A stretch of 54,530 bases of DNA from Roseburia sp. (GTDB taxonomy: Bacteria; Bacillota; Clostridia; Lachnospirales; Lachnospiraceae), in contig JAMPIG010000001.1 in the NCBI GenBank assembly GCA_023662875.1, positions 164,388-218,917 on the forward strand, written 5' to 3'. Shown here piece after piece: positions 25,200 to 32,808 of the stretch (position 1 is the stretch's first letter; each line of letters starts with the position of its first letter). The notes below the pieces were generated by a model. That model was not told the DNA's origin and did no database searches. It saw nothing but the letters and a program-made list of their open reading frames with translations. Position numbers and translations under genes: made by a program.

Positions 25200-25702
25200 T
25201 GACTGGAATCATCTCTGTCCAGGAAAAGTTTATGAAAGAGGCCCTGAAGCAGGCGAAAAAAGCATACCGCCTGGGCGAGGTTCCCATCGGATGCGTCGTC
25301 GTTTATCAGGGGCGGATCATCGGACGCGGTTACAACCGCCGGAACACGGATAAAAATACACTGGCCCACGCAGAGATCACTGCGATCCGGCGGGCCAGCA
25401 AATTTATCGGCGACTGGCGGCTGGAGGGCTGCACCCTTTATGTTACCCTGGAACCCTGTCAGATGTGCGCGGGAGCCATCGTCCAGGCGCGTATTCCGGA
25501 GGTCGTTATGGGCTGCATGAACCCTAAGGCCGGCTGCGCCGGTTCTATCTTAAATATTCTGGAGATGCCTCAGTTCAACCATCAGGTCTCTGTCACAAGA
25601 GGCATCCTGGAAAAGGAATGCAGCGGTATGCTGAAGCTCTTCTTTACCGAGCTCCGCGCCAGAAACAAGGCGGAGAAAGAGGCGGGTACGGTTCCGGAAT
25701 GA
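25200..25702 (+). CDS. tadA: tRNA-specific adenosine deaminase
   Basis: Converts the wobble adenosine of tRNA-Arg(ACG) to inosine. The zinc site is complete: HAE with His57 and Glu59 (proton shuttle), and PCQMC with Cys87 and Cys90. The length of 167 residues is typical. The start is at the ATG preceded by AGGAGGAGAC. In many Firmicutes tadA lies just upstream of the SRP RNA gene; here the SRP RNA follows on the same strand after two inserted minus-strand genes and repeats, so the ancestral order seems interrupted. Confidence 0.95.
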
Positions 25703-25719
25703 AGGAACCGCCCCGCCTC
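25679..25719. terminator. Terminator overlapping the end of tadA
   Basis: GAGGCGGGTACGGTTCC pairs with GGAACCGCCCCGCCTC around an eight-base loop that contains the tadA stop codon; CTTTATCCTT follows. It sits between convergent genes and can serve both strands. Confidence 0.75.
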
Positions 25720-25771
25720 CTTTATCCTTCCTGACTGGCTTGTCCCGTCATAGAGTCAGCGTCCATTCACA

Positions 25772-27175
25772 CTATTTTTCTTCTCGCGCTCCTGCCCTGC
25801 GGCCCTTCCCCACCCGCACCATCTTATACAGCTCCTCTGTGGCGAGTCTGGTCTTCGCTACGACGTCTCCGCCTTCCGTCGGGAAGCAATAATACAGTAC
25901 ATCCGTGTTTCCGATACAGATCATATCCCCGATCTCATACCAGTAATAATCCGCGTAAAGGCTGTAGGACGCGGAAGGCTTCTGCGAGTAATCCAGCTTT
26001 CCGTCGCAGCCCGTAAGGTGAAAGCCCTCGGCGCTGTGCCGCAGCCTGCCCGTTCCTACCCGGTAGACGCTCCTGGTATCCACCAGCATACAAATATCCA
26101 CCGCGATATCCAGACGGTATGTACCCTCCTCCAGCTCCCTCCTCACGCACTCCCGCTCCCAGCGATACCAGTCCGGGATATGAGAAAATACAATTTCGCC
26201 CGGTTCCTCCGCATCGGGTCCTCTACCCGGCTGCTTTCCCGCCGCTTCCTCCGCATCGAGCCCTCTGCCCGGCTGCTTTTCCGCCGCCTCAGCGTTTTCT
26301 CCCGGCTCCAGCCGCCGCAGATACCCGTACTCGTCCAGCTCATACCCTTCCCCGCAGCTGCCGCAGGTCAGCCGCGTTCCCTTTCCCAGCATCTTCCCCT
26401 CCGCTTTGCAGTGAGGACATTTATACAGCACTCTGTTCAGGCTGTCCGCCCGGAACGCCTCGGCGATGCGGATTTTGTTTTCCTGCTGCCACCGGAAATT
26501 GTCAAAGCCGAATCGCTCCGCCAGAATATCGTTCAGCTCCTTCACGCTTTTCTTCGCAATGTCCTCCGGGGACAGAAGGTACTCCATCTCCGCCGACACA
26601 TCTACCTTGCGCAGCTTCAAATTATTATACAACGGATCCCTGGAAAAGGCTCCGTAGGTACGGATCATCACCACCGGCGCTCCCAGGATCTTCAGGCATT
26701 TCCCAAGGCTGTCCGGCAGCGGCGTGGCCGTGCCGTCAAAGCTGTAGCTGGCCTCCGGAAACATCAGTATGGAGGAATTCTTTTTTTTCATGGCATACAG
26801 CATGTCCCGAACCAGCCCCATATCCGTCACAAACTTGCTGGTGGGAATACAGCCGATCGCCCGCATCAGCCAGTTCTTCCCCACAAAGCCGTCCGACGTG
26901 CATACAATGTTAAACGCCCGCGGGTAAAGCACCGTAGCCGCGATTTTCAAGTCGATAAAGCTGGAATGGTTCATCAGGATCAGACAGGGCTCGTCCCTGC
27001 CCAGCTTCTCCATACCCTGCTTGCTGCAGGAAAAATTAGTAGCCCTCAAATCCGGTATGGAAAGCAGCTTTAACAATGTCCGGAACAGGATCCCCGGCCG
27101 CTGCGGAAGCCGATGATGTTCGACCGGCTTAGCCAGCACATCCTCATACCTCATCTCTTTTACCTTTATCTTCAT
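25772..27175 (-). CDS. PlsC-like 1-acylglycerol-phosphate acyltransferase with zinc ribbon
   Basis: A 467-residue protein whose N-terminal half is a glycerolipid acyltransferase: the NHSSFID motif (HX4D, His70-Asp75) and the FPEASYSFDG motif are present, as in enzymes that acylate lysophosphatidate at the membrane. Then comes a zinc-ribbon with two CxxC pairs (CPHCKAEG and CGSCGEGYEL), a low-complexity linker with two copies of a KQPGRG-DAEE block, and an unassigned C-terminal domain with beta-strand character. The zinc ribbon and long C-terminus are not part of standard PlsC (about 240 residues), so the substrate may differ. Start preceded by GGGG. Confidence 0.8.
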   Translation of the reverse strand: MKIKVKEMRYEDVLAKPVEHHRLPQRPGILFRTLLKLLSIPDLRATNFSCSKQGMEKLGRDEPCLILMNHSSFIDLKIAATVLYPRAFNIVCTSDGFVGKNWLMRAIGCIPTSKFVTDMGLVRDMLYAMKKKNSSILMFPEASYSFDGTATPLPDSLGKCLKILGAPVVMIRTYGAFSRDPLYNNLKLRKVDVSAEMEYLLSPEDIAKKSVKELNDILAERFGFDNFRWQQENKIRIAEAFRADSLNRVLYKCPHCKAEGKMLGKGTRLTCGSCGEGYELDEYGYLRRLEPGENAEAAEKQPGRGLDAEEAAGKQPGRGPDAEEPGEIVFSHIPDWYRWERECVRRELEEGTYRLDIAVDICMLVDTRSVYRVGTGRLRHSAEGFHLTGCDGKLDYSQKPSASYSLYADYYWYEIGDMICIGNTDVLYYCFPTEGGDVVAKTRLATEELYKMVRVGKGRRAGAREEK

Positions 27176-27216
27176 GTAACCCCGCCCTCATTCTTTCCCG
27201 CCGCGTCCGAATCCTC

Positions 27217-27717
27217 TCAGTCCCCCTGGTAGGTAGGCGCGTTTTTCGGGCTCTTCCCCTTGATCACGTTATGATAATACGCGTAGGTCATCGGTGCGTC
27301 CTGCCGCAGCACATCCGCGTCCAGCACCTTCCCCAGAAACACCGTATGGCTGGAGGTCTCCATGCTGTCGATAACCTCGCAGACAAGGTAGGCGCAGGCG
27401 TCCGCAACCACAGGCATACACTCCTTAATCATCGGCTGCACCTTCTCATACTTGTCCGTATCCTTCCCGCTGTAAAAGCCAAAGGTTCCGATCACGCCCG
27501 GATCCGTATGTTCGCCCAAAATCGATACGGTAAACCGTTTCGTCTCTCTGATGCACTGATTTGTGTAATTGTCATGGTTGATGCTCACGGCAACTGTCGC
27601 CGGATCCGACGTAATCTGCATCGCGCTGTTTGCGGTACAGCCTGTCGCCCTCCCCTTGTCCCAGGTACTGATCACATAAACCCCGTAAGATAACTGATAT
27701 AGCGCGCTTTTATTCAT
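27217..27717 (-). CDS. Flavin reductase-like FMN-binding protein
   Basis: A 166-residue split-barrel flavoprotein (flavin reductase domain): SYGVYVISTWDKGRATGCTANSAMQ, then PATVAVSINHDNYT and GTFGFYSGKDTDKYEK. It resembles the flavin half of clostridial high-molecular-weight rubredoxin and flavoredoxin; it ends at the KGKSPKNAPTY linker where those proteins continue into rubredoxin, and no rubredoxin domain is coded here. A redox role in oxygen or NO defence is inference. It has GAAGGAGG upstream and lies 41 bases before the PlsC-like gene on the same strand. Confidence 0.88.
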   Translation of the reverse strand: MNKSALYQLSYGVYVISTWDKGRATGCTANSAMQITSDPATVAVSINHDNYTNQCIRETKRFTVSILGEHTDPGVIGTFGFYSGKDTDKYEKVQPMIKECMPVVADACAYLVCEVIDSMETSSHTVFLGKVLDADVLRQDAPMTYAYYHNVIKGKSPKNAPTYQGD

Positions 27718-27790
27718 GCTGTTCTCCTCCTTCTATCATCGATTATTTTACCATGTGCGCAGAAAATCAAGCGGCTGCGAAGCAGACATT

Positions 27791-27836
27791 TGATTCGTGA
27801 CAATAGAATTTTCGCGAAGCGCAAATTCTATTGTAT
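27791..27836 (+). repeat. Palindromic intergenic repeat, TTATTC-GACAA family, copy C
   Basis: TGATTCGTGACAATAGAATT, centre TTCGCGAAGCGC, right arm AAATTCTATTGT: the most symmetric copy. Arms ACAATAGAATTT and AAATTCTATTGT are perfect inverted repeats. It is upstream of the SRP RNA gene. Confidence 0.75.
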
Positions 27837-27853
27837 GAAAGCCATGGATTGCC

Positions 27854-27934
27854 GGGTACAATGCGCCGCGCATGCGGCGACGAGACAGCGTATGCTGGCT
27901 CGGATTCTGCGAAGGCAGAATCATTGTACCACGT
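27854..27934. repeat. Long imperfect inverted repeat upstream of SRP RNA
   Basis: GGGTACAATG at the left and CATTGTACC at the right bound about 80 bases that contain two inner hairpins (CGCCGCGCATGCGGCG and GATTCTGCGAAGGCAGAATC). The inner GCGAAG centre resembles the dispersed palindrome family. Confidence 0.55.
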
Positions 27935-27959
27935 TTCCCCCTCGCTTCGCAACAACTGC

Positions 27960-27988
27960 TTGACAAAACGCCGAAAAACCTTTAAACT
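27960..27988 (+). promoter_or_regulatory. Promoter of the SRP RNA gene
   Basis: TTGACA, 17 bases, TAAACT, with the first base of the SRP RNA helix about seven bases downstream. Confidence 0.85.
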
Positions 27989-27994
27989 GATAAA

Positions 27995-28142
27995 GCCGTG
28001 CATCCATGGCATAATGTTGAAATTCGGTCTTGCGCAATGGGAATCTGTGAACCGTGTCAGGTTGGGAACAAAGCAGCACTAAGCGGAACCTCTCATGTGC
28101 CGTGAGGAAGCCGGGTGGAGTTATGTCCGGATGCACGGTTTT
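27995..28142 (+). ncRNA. ffs: Signal recognition particle RNA
   Basis: The Ffh-binding hairpin is clear: GTGTCAGGTTGGGAACAAAG followed by CAGC and ACTAAG. The conserved GGAA tetraloop is kept, while the flanking UCC/GGA seen in most bacteria is changed to UUG/CAA, a compensated stem. The outer ends pair (CCGTGCATCC with GGATGCACGG), giving a closed molecule of about 148 bases. It works with Ffh to target membrane proteins. End positions are inferred from the pairing and the promoter distance. Confidence 0.9.
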
Positions 28143-28194
28143 GTTACAGGAACTGCTTGTCTGCGCCAGCCGGAGCGCGCAAAGGGGTATAAAT

Positions 28195-29112
28195 ATGACG
28201 CCAGAACAAATCGACATCTATATGACCGACTGCACCCTTTGTCCCAGAGAATGCCACTCGAACCGCCTTTCCGGTTCCGTCGGCCTCTGCGGCCAGACCG
28301 ACCGCCTGACTGCGGCAAGAGCCGCGCTGCACTATTGGGAAGAGCCCTGTATCTCCGGATCCGTTGGTTCCGGCGCTGTATTCTTCTCCGGCTGCAGCCT
28401 GCAATGCGTTTTTTGCCAGAATCACAATATCGCCCTGGGGAAAACCGGGAAACCGATTACTATAGAGCGGCTCGCGGAGCTGTTCCTGGAGCTCCAGGAG
28501 CAGGGTGCCGCCAACATCAATCTGGTGACGGCGGGCCACTTCCTTCCCCAGGTCTGCCGGGCCTTAGAGCTCGCCAAGGCCGCAGGACTGCAAATTCCCA
28601 TCGTCTACAATACCGGCGGCTACGAAAAGGTCTCCTCCCTGCGCCTTTTGGAAGGACTTATCGATATTTATCTCCCGGATCTAAAATATTATTCTCCCGA
28701 GCTGTCCGCCGCCTGTTCCCATGCGCCGGACTATTTTTCCTGCGCTTCCGCCGCAATCCGCGAGATGGTTCGCCAGACCGGCGCGCCTGTCCTGGATGCC
28801 GCGTCCGGGCTGATGAAGCGGGGCGTGATCGTCCGTCATCTGGTGCTGCCCGGACAGACGCGGGATTCCAAAAAAATTCTGCGCTATCTTTACGAAACCT
28901 ATAAAGATGACATTTATGTCAGTATCATGAACCAATACACTCCTCTGGAGCAGGTGCGAGATATCCCCGCCCTGAACCGAACCGTCACGGAAGCGGAATA
29001 CGAAAGAGTGCTGAATTTCGCGGAGAAAATCGGGATCACCCAGGGCTTTCGCCAGGAGGGTCAAACGGCGCTGGAAAGCTTTATCCCGGAATTCGACGGA
29101 AGAGGCCTTTAA
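28195..29112 (+). CDS. Radical SAM protein, PflX-like (pyruvate formate-lyase activase homologue)
   Basis: A 305-residue radical SAM protein. The N-terminus carries extra cysteines (Cys13, Cys16, Cys20, Cys32; CTLCPREC), then the radical SAM site GCSLQCVFC with Cys67, Cys71 and Cys74 in the CX3CX2C form. The rest follows the PflX branch (LVTAGHFLPQV, YNTGGYEKV, DIYLPDLKYY, RHLVLPGQ). The partner glycyl-radical or other substrate of PflX is unknown. The start has AAAGGGG before ATG. The last bases overlap the stop of the convergent DUF6128-like gene (shared TTAA). Confidence 0.88.
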   Translation: MTPEQIDIYMTDCTLCPRECHSNRLSGSVGLCGQTDRLTAARAALHYWEEPCISGSVGSGAVFFSGCSLQCVFCQNHNIALGKTGKPITIERLAELFLELQEQGAANINLVTAGHFLPQVCRALELAKAAGLQIPIVYNTGGYEKVSSLRLLEGLIDIYLPDLKYYSPELSAACSHAPDYFSCASAAIREMVRQTGAPVLDAASGLMKRGVIVRHLVLPGQTRDSKKILRYLYETYKDDIYVSIMNQYTPLEQVRDIPALNRTVTEAEYERVLNFAEKIGITQGFRQEGQTALESFIPEFDGRGL

Positions 29113-30407
29113 AGGGTCACCTTCATCATATAATAGCCGAAATCCCCCTCTTGAGCCGGTTCCTCCGCACACTCAAAGCTCTCAAAGCCGAACATGACCG
29201 CCACCTGTTTTTCCCGGTCAAAGTAATTGCCCGGAACGCCCAGGTAATAAAGAATCTCTCCCCTCTTCTCCAGCTTTGTCAAAATCAGATGGCGGTAGTT
29301 ATAATAGCCGTGCAGCAGAAAGCTGTTGTTTGCCGTGCGGTAGGATTCCTCGGAAAACAGGACAAAATCGGCGGGGCTCAGGGAAAGATAATCCCGCTCG
29401 TCCTGAAAGGGCTGGATGTGCGGATAGATGGCCCAAAGCTGACGCCACTTATCCTCCCGAAGCCTTACAGCGCGGGATTTGTGCGCTTCGCCTGTGACAT
29501 CCGCGGTCTGGGTCTGCTCCGAAGCAGTTCGCGTATTCGATACATTCTTCTCTTCCGGCACAATCCTACCTTCTGATATAACTTCCCCTTCCGGCGCAGC
29601 GCTCCCTTTCGACATAGATTCCCCTTCCGACGTAGTCTCCCCTTCTGACATAGATTCCCTTTCCGACGTAGTCTCCCCTCCTGGCATAGATTCCCTTTCC
29701 GGCGCAATATTCCTCTTCGATGCCGTCTTCTCTTCTTCCTTCCCCTGCCTCTCCTCTTTCTCTCCAGCAGTTGCCCACCGGGAAAATAACCCCTGATTTC
29801 GCACCGCTTCCTTATCGTCCTCTTTCCGCAGACCTCCGCCATCCTTCCCCTGCTGCGAATGCTTCCCGTCCTCCCGCTCCTTCCCTCCCGGCTGATGCTT
29901 TCCGTCCTCCCGTTTCGACCCTTCCAACGGACGCTTCCCGTCCACTCGCTTCGGCTCTTCCAACGGACGCTTTCCGCCCTCGTGCCTCGGCTCTTCCAAC
30001 GGACGCTTCCCGTCCTTAGATTCCGGCTCCTTTCCCCGGGAGCTTTCCTTCTCCCTTCCCTCCGCCGGCCACTTACAGGACACCTCGATCTCCCCGCCAA
30101 GCGGAATCCGAAGCCCGGTCAACTCCCCGGCCGACAGCTCCCTCCCCGGCAGGTCGCGCTTTAAATTTCCCTGATACCGAAAGCTGCCGCCGCCGTTTTC
30201 GACTCGAATCCGCCCCAGAACCGTCTCCCCCTCCAGATCGGTCAGGATGACCTCCGCCGTTCTCCCCTCCGCGGACAAGATTCCTTTCAGCGTCAGATCC
30301 AGCTTAAAGAAATCTCCGTTTCGTTCCGTCCTGGCGAATCCGCCTCCCTTGATCCTTTCTCCGCTTTTGCAGTAATCAAGATATCTGACGTGCTTGTCAT
30401 AATCCAT
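29109..30407 (-). CDS. DUF6128-like protein with repetitive central region
   Basis: A 432-residue protein. The N-terminal domain (YDKHVRYLDYCKSGERIKGG, about 1-115) and the C-terminal domain (WAIYPHIQPFQDERDYLSL to GDFGYYMMKV, about 325-432) match a conserved Lachnospiraceae family I recognise as DUF6128; function unknown. Between them is a long charged linker with two repeat sets: four to five copies of a 13-residue DGKRPLEEPKRV-type block (39 bp) and about eight copies of an 8-residue SEGESMSE/TTSEGE-type block. No signal peptide or membrane helix. The start at MDYDKH has AGGGGG upstream. Its stop overlaps that of the convergent radical SAM gene. Confidence 0.72.
   Translation of the reverse strand: MDYDKHVRYLDYCKSGERIKGGGFARTERNGDFFKLDLTLKGILSAEGRTAEVILTDLEGETVLGRIRVENGGGSFRYQGNLKRDLPGRELSAGELTGLRIPLGGEIEVSCKWPAEGREKESSRGKEPESKDGKRPLEEPRHEGGKRPLEEPKRVDGKRPLEGSKREDGKHQPGGKEREDGKHSQQGKDGGGLRKEDDKEAVRNQGLFSRWATAGEKEERQGKEEEKTASKRNIAPERESMPGGETTSERESMSEGETTSEGESMSKGSAAPEGEVISEGRIVPEEKNVSNTRTASEQTQTADVTGEAHKSRAVRLREDKWRQLWAIYPHIQPFQDERDYLSLSPADFVLFSEESYRTANNSFLLHGYYNYRHLILTKLEKRGEILYYLGVPGNYFDREKQVAVMFGFESFECAEEPAQEGDFGYYMMKVTL
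29560..29720 (-). repeat. 24-bp in-frame repeats in the DUF6128-like gene
   Basis: About seven units of a 24-bp theme (plus strand: TCCCCTTCCGACGTAG and variants) code for Glu/Ser/Thr-rich octapeptides. Unit length is a multiple of three, so copy-number change would keep the frame. Confidence 0.7.
29850..30020 (-). repeat. 39-bp in-frame repeats in the DUF6128-like gene
   Basis: Plus-strand GGCTCTTCCAACGGACGCTT recurs about every 39 bases (three close copies and two diverged) and codes for Lys/Arg/Pro/Glu-rich 13-residue blocks. Confidence 0.75.
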
Positions 30408-30425
30408 AAATATCCCCCTAAGTTT

Positions 30426-30470
30426 ATTATTCACGACAATAGAATTCCCGCGAAGCATGAATTCTATTGT
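30426..30470 (+). repeat. Palindromic intergenic repeat, TTATTC-GACAA family, copy D
   Basis: TTATTCACGACAATAGAATT, centre CCCGCGAAGCATG, right arm AATTCTATTGT. It is nearly identical in layout to the copy at 27791. Confidence 0.75.
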
Positions 30471-30544
30471 TCTGCCTTCCTGTCATTTCCAGTATATTCA
30501 GGGGGTTGTCTCATATATGCCTGTTCTCCGGCGCATCTTCCCTG

Positions 30545-30700
30545 CCGTCTCTTTTTCGCCTGCTGGCTCTTTTCGGCCTGCTTCCCTTTTCCGCCCGCTT
30601 CCCTTTTCCGTCCGACTTCCTTTGTCTCGCCTGCTTTCCTTTGTTCCGTCTGCCTTCCTTTGTTCCGCCTGCCTTCCTTTGTTCCGTCCGCCTTCCTGTC
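30545..30700 (-). repeat. Degenerate 17-19 bp minisatellite
   Basis: On the minus strand, starting just past the permease stop, about nine units of GGAAGGCAGACGGAACAAA and shorter variants (GGAAGCGGGCGGAAAAG). The first three are almost identical and the array decays away from the gene. It occupies most of the 292-base gap. Confidence 0.8.
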
Positions 30701-32808
30701 TACCGCTTCTCCTCCACATTCCTCCGGAAATTCACGTAAGTCACCGCGAAATAGACCAGATAGATCCCAAAGAACAGGAGGATGCTCCGCAGGAAAAAAC
30801 CGCCTGCTGCCGTCGGGACGCCCGTACCCTCTACAAACGCCTCGCTGACGAACAGAATCATTTTTCCGCTGATAATGACCGCCAGCAGGGCCGGACAGAA
30901 GTAGTAACCGGCCAGCTGCCGCAGAACCAGTCCCTGAATCCGCCTCCTGCTCATTCCCAGCTTCGAGAGCACCTCATATCGGAAACGGTATTTCGCGGAA
31001 TCGCTCAGCTGTTGTACCGACAGGACCGTCATACCTACGCAGACAAAGACCATGCCAATATAAAACAGAGGGATCATCACCGAGCCCAGGACATATTTTA
31101 TCTCCGAGTTTACGATTTCCCTTACAATACAGACATCCGTATAACCGATGATATTATCGGAGACGCCGACGCAAAAATCCGACTCCCCCTTCTTCTCTTC
31201 CAGATAATCATCCGACTCCTCTTCCAGGTAATCATTCGTCTCTTCTTCCCCTCTCCGGCCAAGAAGCCTCTTTTGGAGCTCCGGATCCGCCGGGGCCTTC
31301 AGCATCGCCGCCAGCTCGGAATAATAGGGCCTCATCCTGCTTAACACACTGTCCGGCACGACAATCAGATAGTCCGCCCCGTTATGGCCGCTCTGGGAAA
31401 AGGGATCCCCCTTAATTCCCGCGCAGTTCAGCAGCTCTTTCCCCGCTCCATCGAAAATCTGCAGACCTTTGCCCATGTCCTGTACTTCCTCGTACAGTCT
31501 GGGCGTCACCTGGATCAGGTACTCGTCCTCCCCCAGCGAGCAGGCCTCGTACCCGAGCATCCCACGCAGATAATTGTAGTCCGATAAGCCCATATAAGTA
31601 TCATAACAGTAATAGATAATCTCCTTCTTCAGGCTCTCCTCGATCCGCCGGTAATCCGGCGTTCCATCCTCCCGAAGATAGGTCTCGCCCCAGTCCTTCA
31701 GATGGGTCATCATCCAGATGTTCGCCTGAATCCCGCCGTCGGTATAAATACGGTAAAGAAAGGACTCGCATTCGGGGGCGCTCTCCTTCAGCAGCCCCAG
31801 CTCCTCCTCAAAATCGTAGTCCGGCTCCTCGCTGAAGATCTGTACATCAAAGGGAAACCTCTCCTCCATCACGGTATTTTCATACTCGCTGAACAGGAGC
31901 ACAATCGCTGTACCCAACAGCGCAAGGGTAAAGAGCGAAGTCAGCGTCCCCAGCGTAAACTGCATAGTCCGCACCTTCGACGCAAACTGCCGCAGCAGAA
32001 AGAGATTCTGCCCCCGGTAGATTCCCTCTCCCTTTTTCCGCACATAACAGATGATCCAGGCGGAAAGTCCAAGGTAAAAAAGATAGATGGTAACGACCAG
32101 CCCCACCAGAAACAGGATGATCTGCAAGGCGTCGGAAAGCCTGCCGAACGCCGCCCAGAACAGAAAGAGAAACAGGACGGACAGCGGAAGGATCACCCTT
32201 TTTAATCCCTCGTACTTTTCCCGGATCTCCTCGTTCTGCCTTTTGGCGTTCATCAGCGCCTGAATACTCATTTTCCGGAATTTGCGCCTGCAGCGAACCA
32301 ACGCCAGCAGATAACAGCCCGCGTAACAGAGCGCCGTCATCAGAACCGTCCGACGGTCTACGGAAATATGCAGATGATATTCCCTCCGCACCATGGAAAA
32401 CATCACGGTAAAAAGAATCTGCTGCAGAAAAATCCCCAAAACGCCGCCCAGCAGAAAGGCCGCGCTGCCCAGCAGGATATTCTCCCGGATATAGAGCCCG
32501 GAAACCTTCTTCTTTTTCATCCCCAGCAGCAGATAGATACCGAATTCCGTGCTTCTCTTCTCCAGCAGGAAGCGCACCATATAATGAATCAGCCAGGCCA
32601 CAATCAGCAGGATGAAAAAGGTAGCCAGGCCGATCAGGATCGCCATCAGATCCACCCCCTGCATATCATAATACTGCGCCAGCTCATTCTGAAAAAACAG
32701 GCTGTTAAAGGAGTACATCAACGCCGTAACCACGGTCATCGTCAGAAAATATACCGCGTAATCCCGGGCCGAGCGTTTCATATTGCGAAAGGCAAGCTTA
32801 TTCAGCAT
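30700..32808 (-). CDS. BceB-like ABC transporter permease (FtsX fold)
   Basis: A permease of about 702 residues with ten predicted membrane helices and a large extracytoplasmic domain of roughly 220 residues between the middle helices (from ERFPFDVQIF to ENSEIKYV-type regions), the hallmark of peptide-antibiotic BceAB exporters/detoxifiers. Its N-terminus (LNKLAFRNMKRSARDYAVYF) is characteristic. The extracellular domain has an acidic duplicated block (NDYLEEESDDYLEEK). The ATG at 32806-32808 is preferred, with GGGAGG upstream; a GTG four codons earlier directly abuts that site. The ATPase gene overlaps its start, so the two are translationally coupled. Confidence 0.88.
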   Translation of the reverse strand: MLNKLAFRNMKRSARDYAVYFLTMTVVTALMYSFNSLFFQNELAQYYDMQGVDLMAILIGLATFFILLIVAWLIHYMVRFLLEKRSTEFGIYLLLGMKKKKVSGLYIRENILLGSAAFLLGGVLGIFLQQILFTVMFSMVRREYHLHISVDRRTVLMTALCYAGCYLLALVRCRRKFRKMSIQALMNAKRQNEEIREKYEGLKRVILPLSVLFLFLFWAAFGRLSDALQIILFLVGLVVTIYLFYLGLSAWIICYVRKKGEGIYRGQNLFLLRQFASKVRTMQFTLGTLTSLFTLALLGTAIVLLFSEYENTVMEERFPFDVQIFSEEPDYDFEEELGLLKESAPECESFLYRIYTDGGIQANIWMMTHLKDWGETYLREDGTPDYRRIEESLKKEIIYYCYDTYMGLSDYNYLRGMLGYEACSLGEDEYLIQVTPRLYEEVQDMGKGLQIFDGAGKELLNCAGIKGDPFSQSGHNGADYLIVVPDSVLSRMRPYYSELAAMLKAPADPELQKRLLGRRGEEETNDYLEEESDDYLEEKKGESDFCVGVSDNIIGYTDVCIVREIVNSEIKYVLGSVMIPLFYIGMVFVCVGMTVLSVQQLSDSAKYRFRYEVLSKLGMSRRRIQGLVLRQLAGYYFCPALLAVIISGKMILFVSEAFVEGTGVPTAAGGFFLRSILLFFGIYLVYFAVTYVNFRRNVEEKR

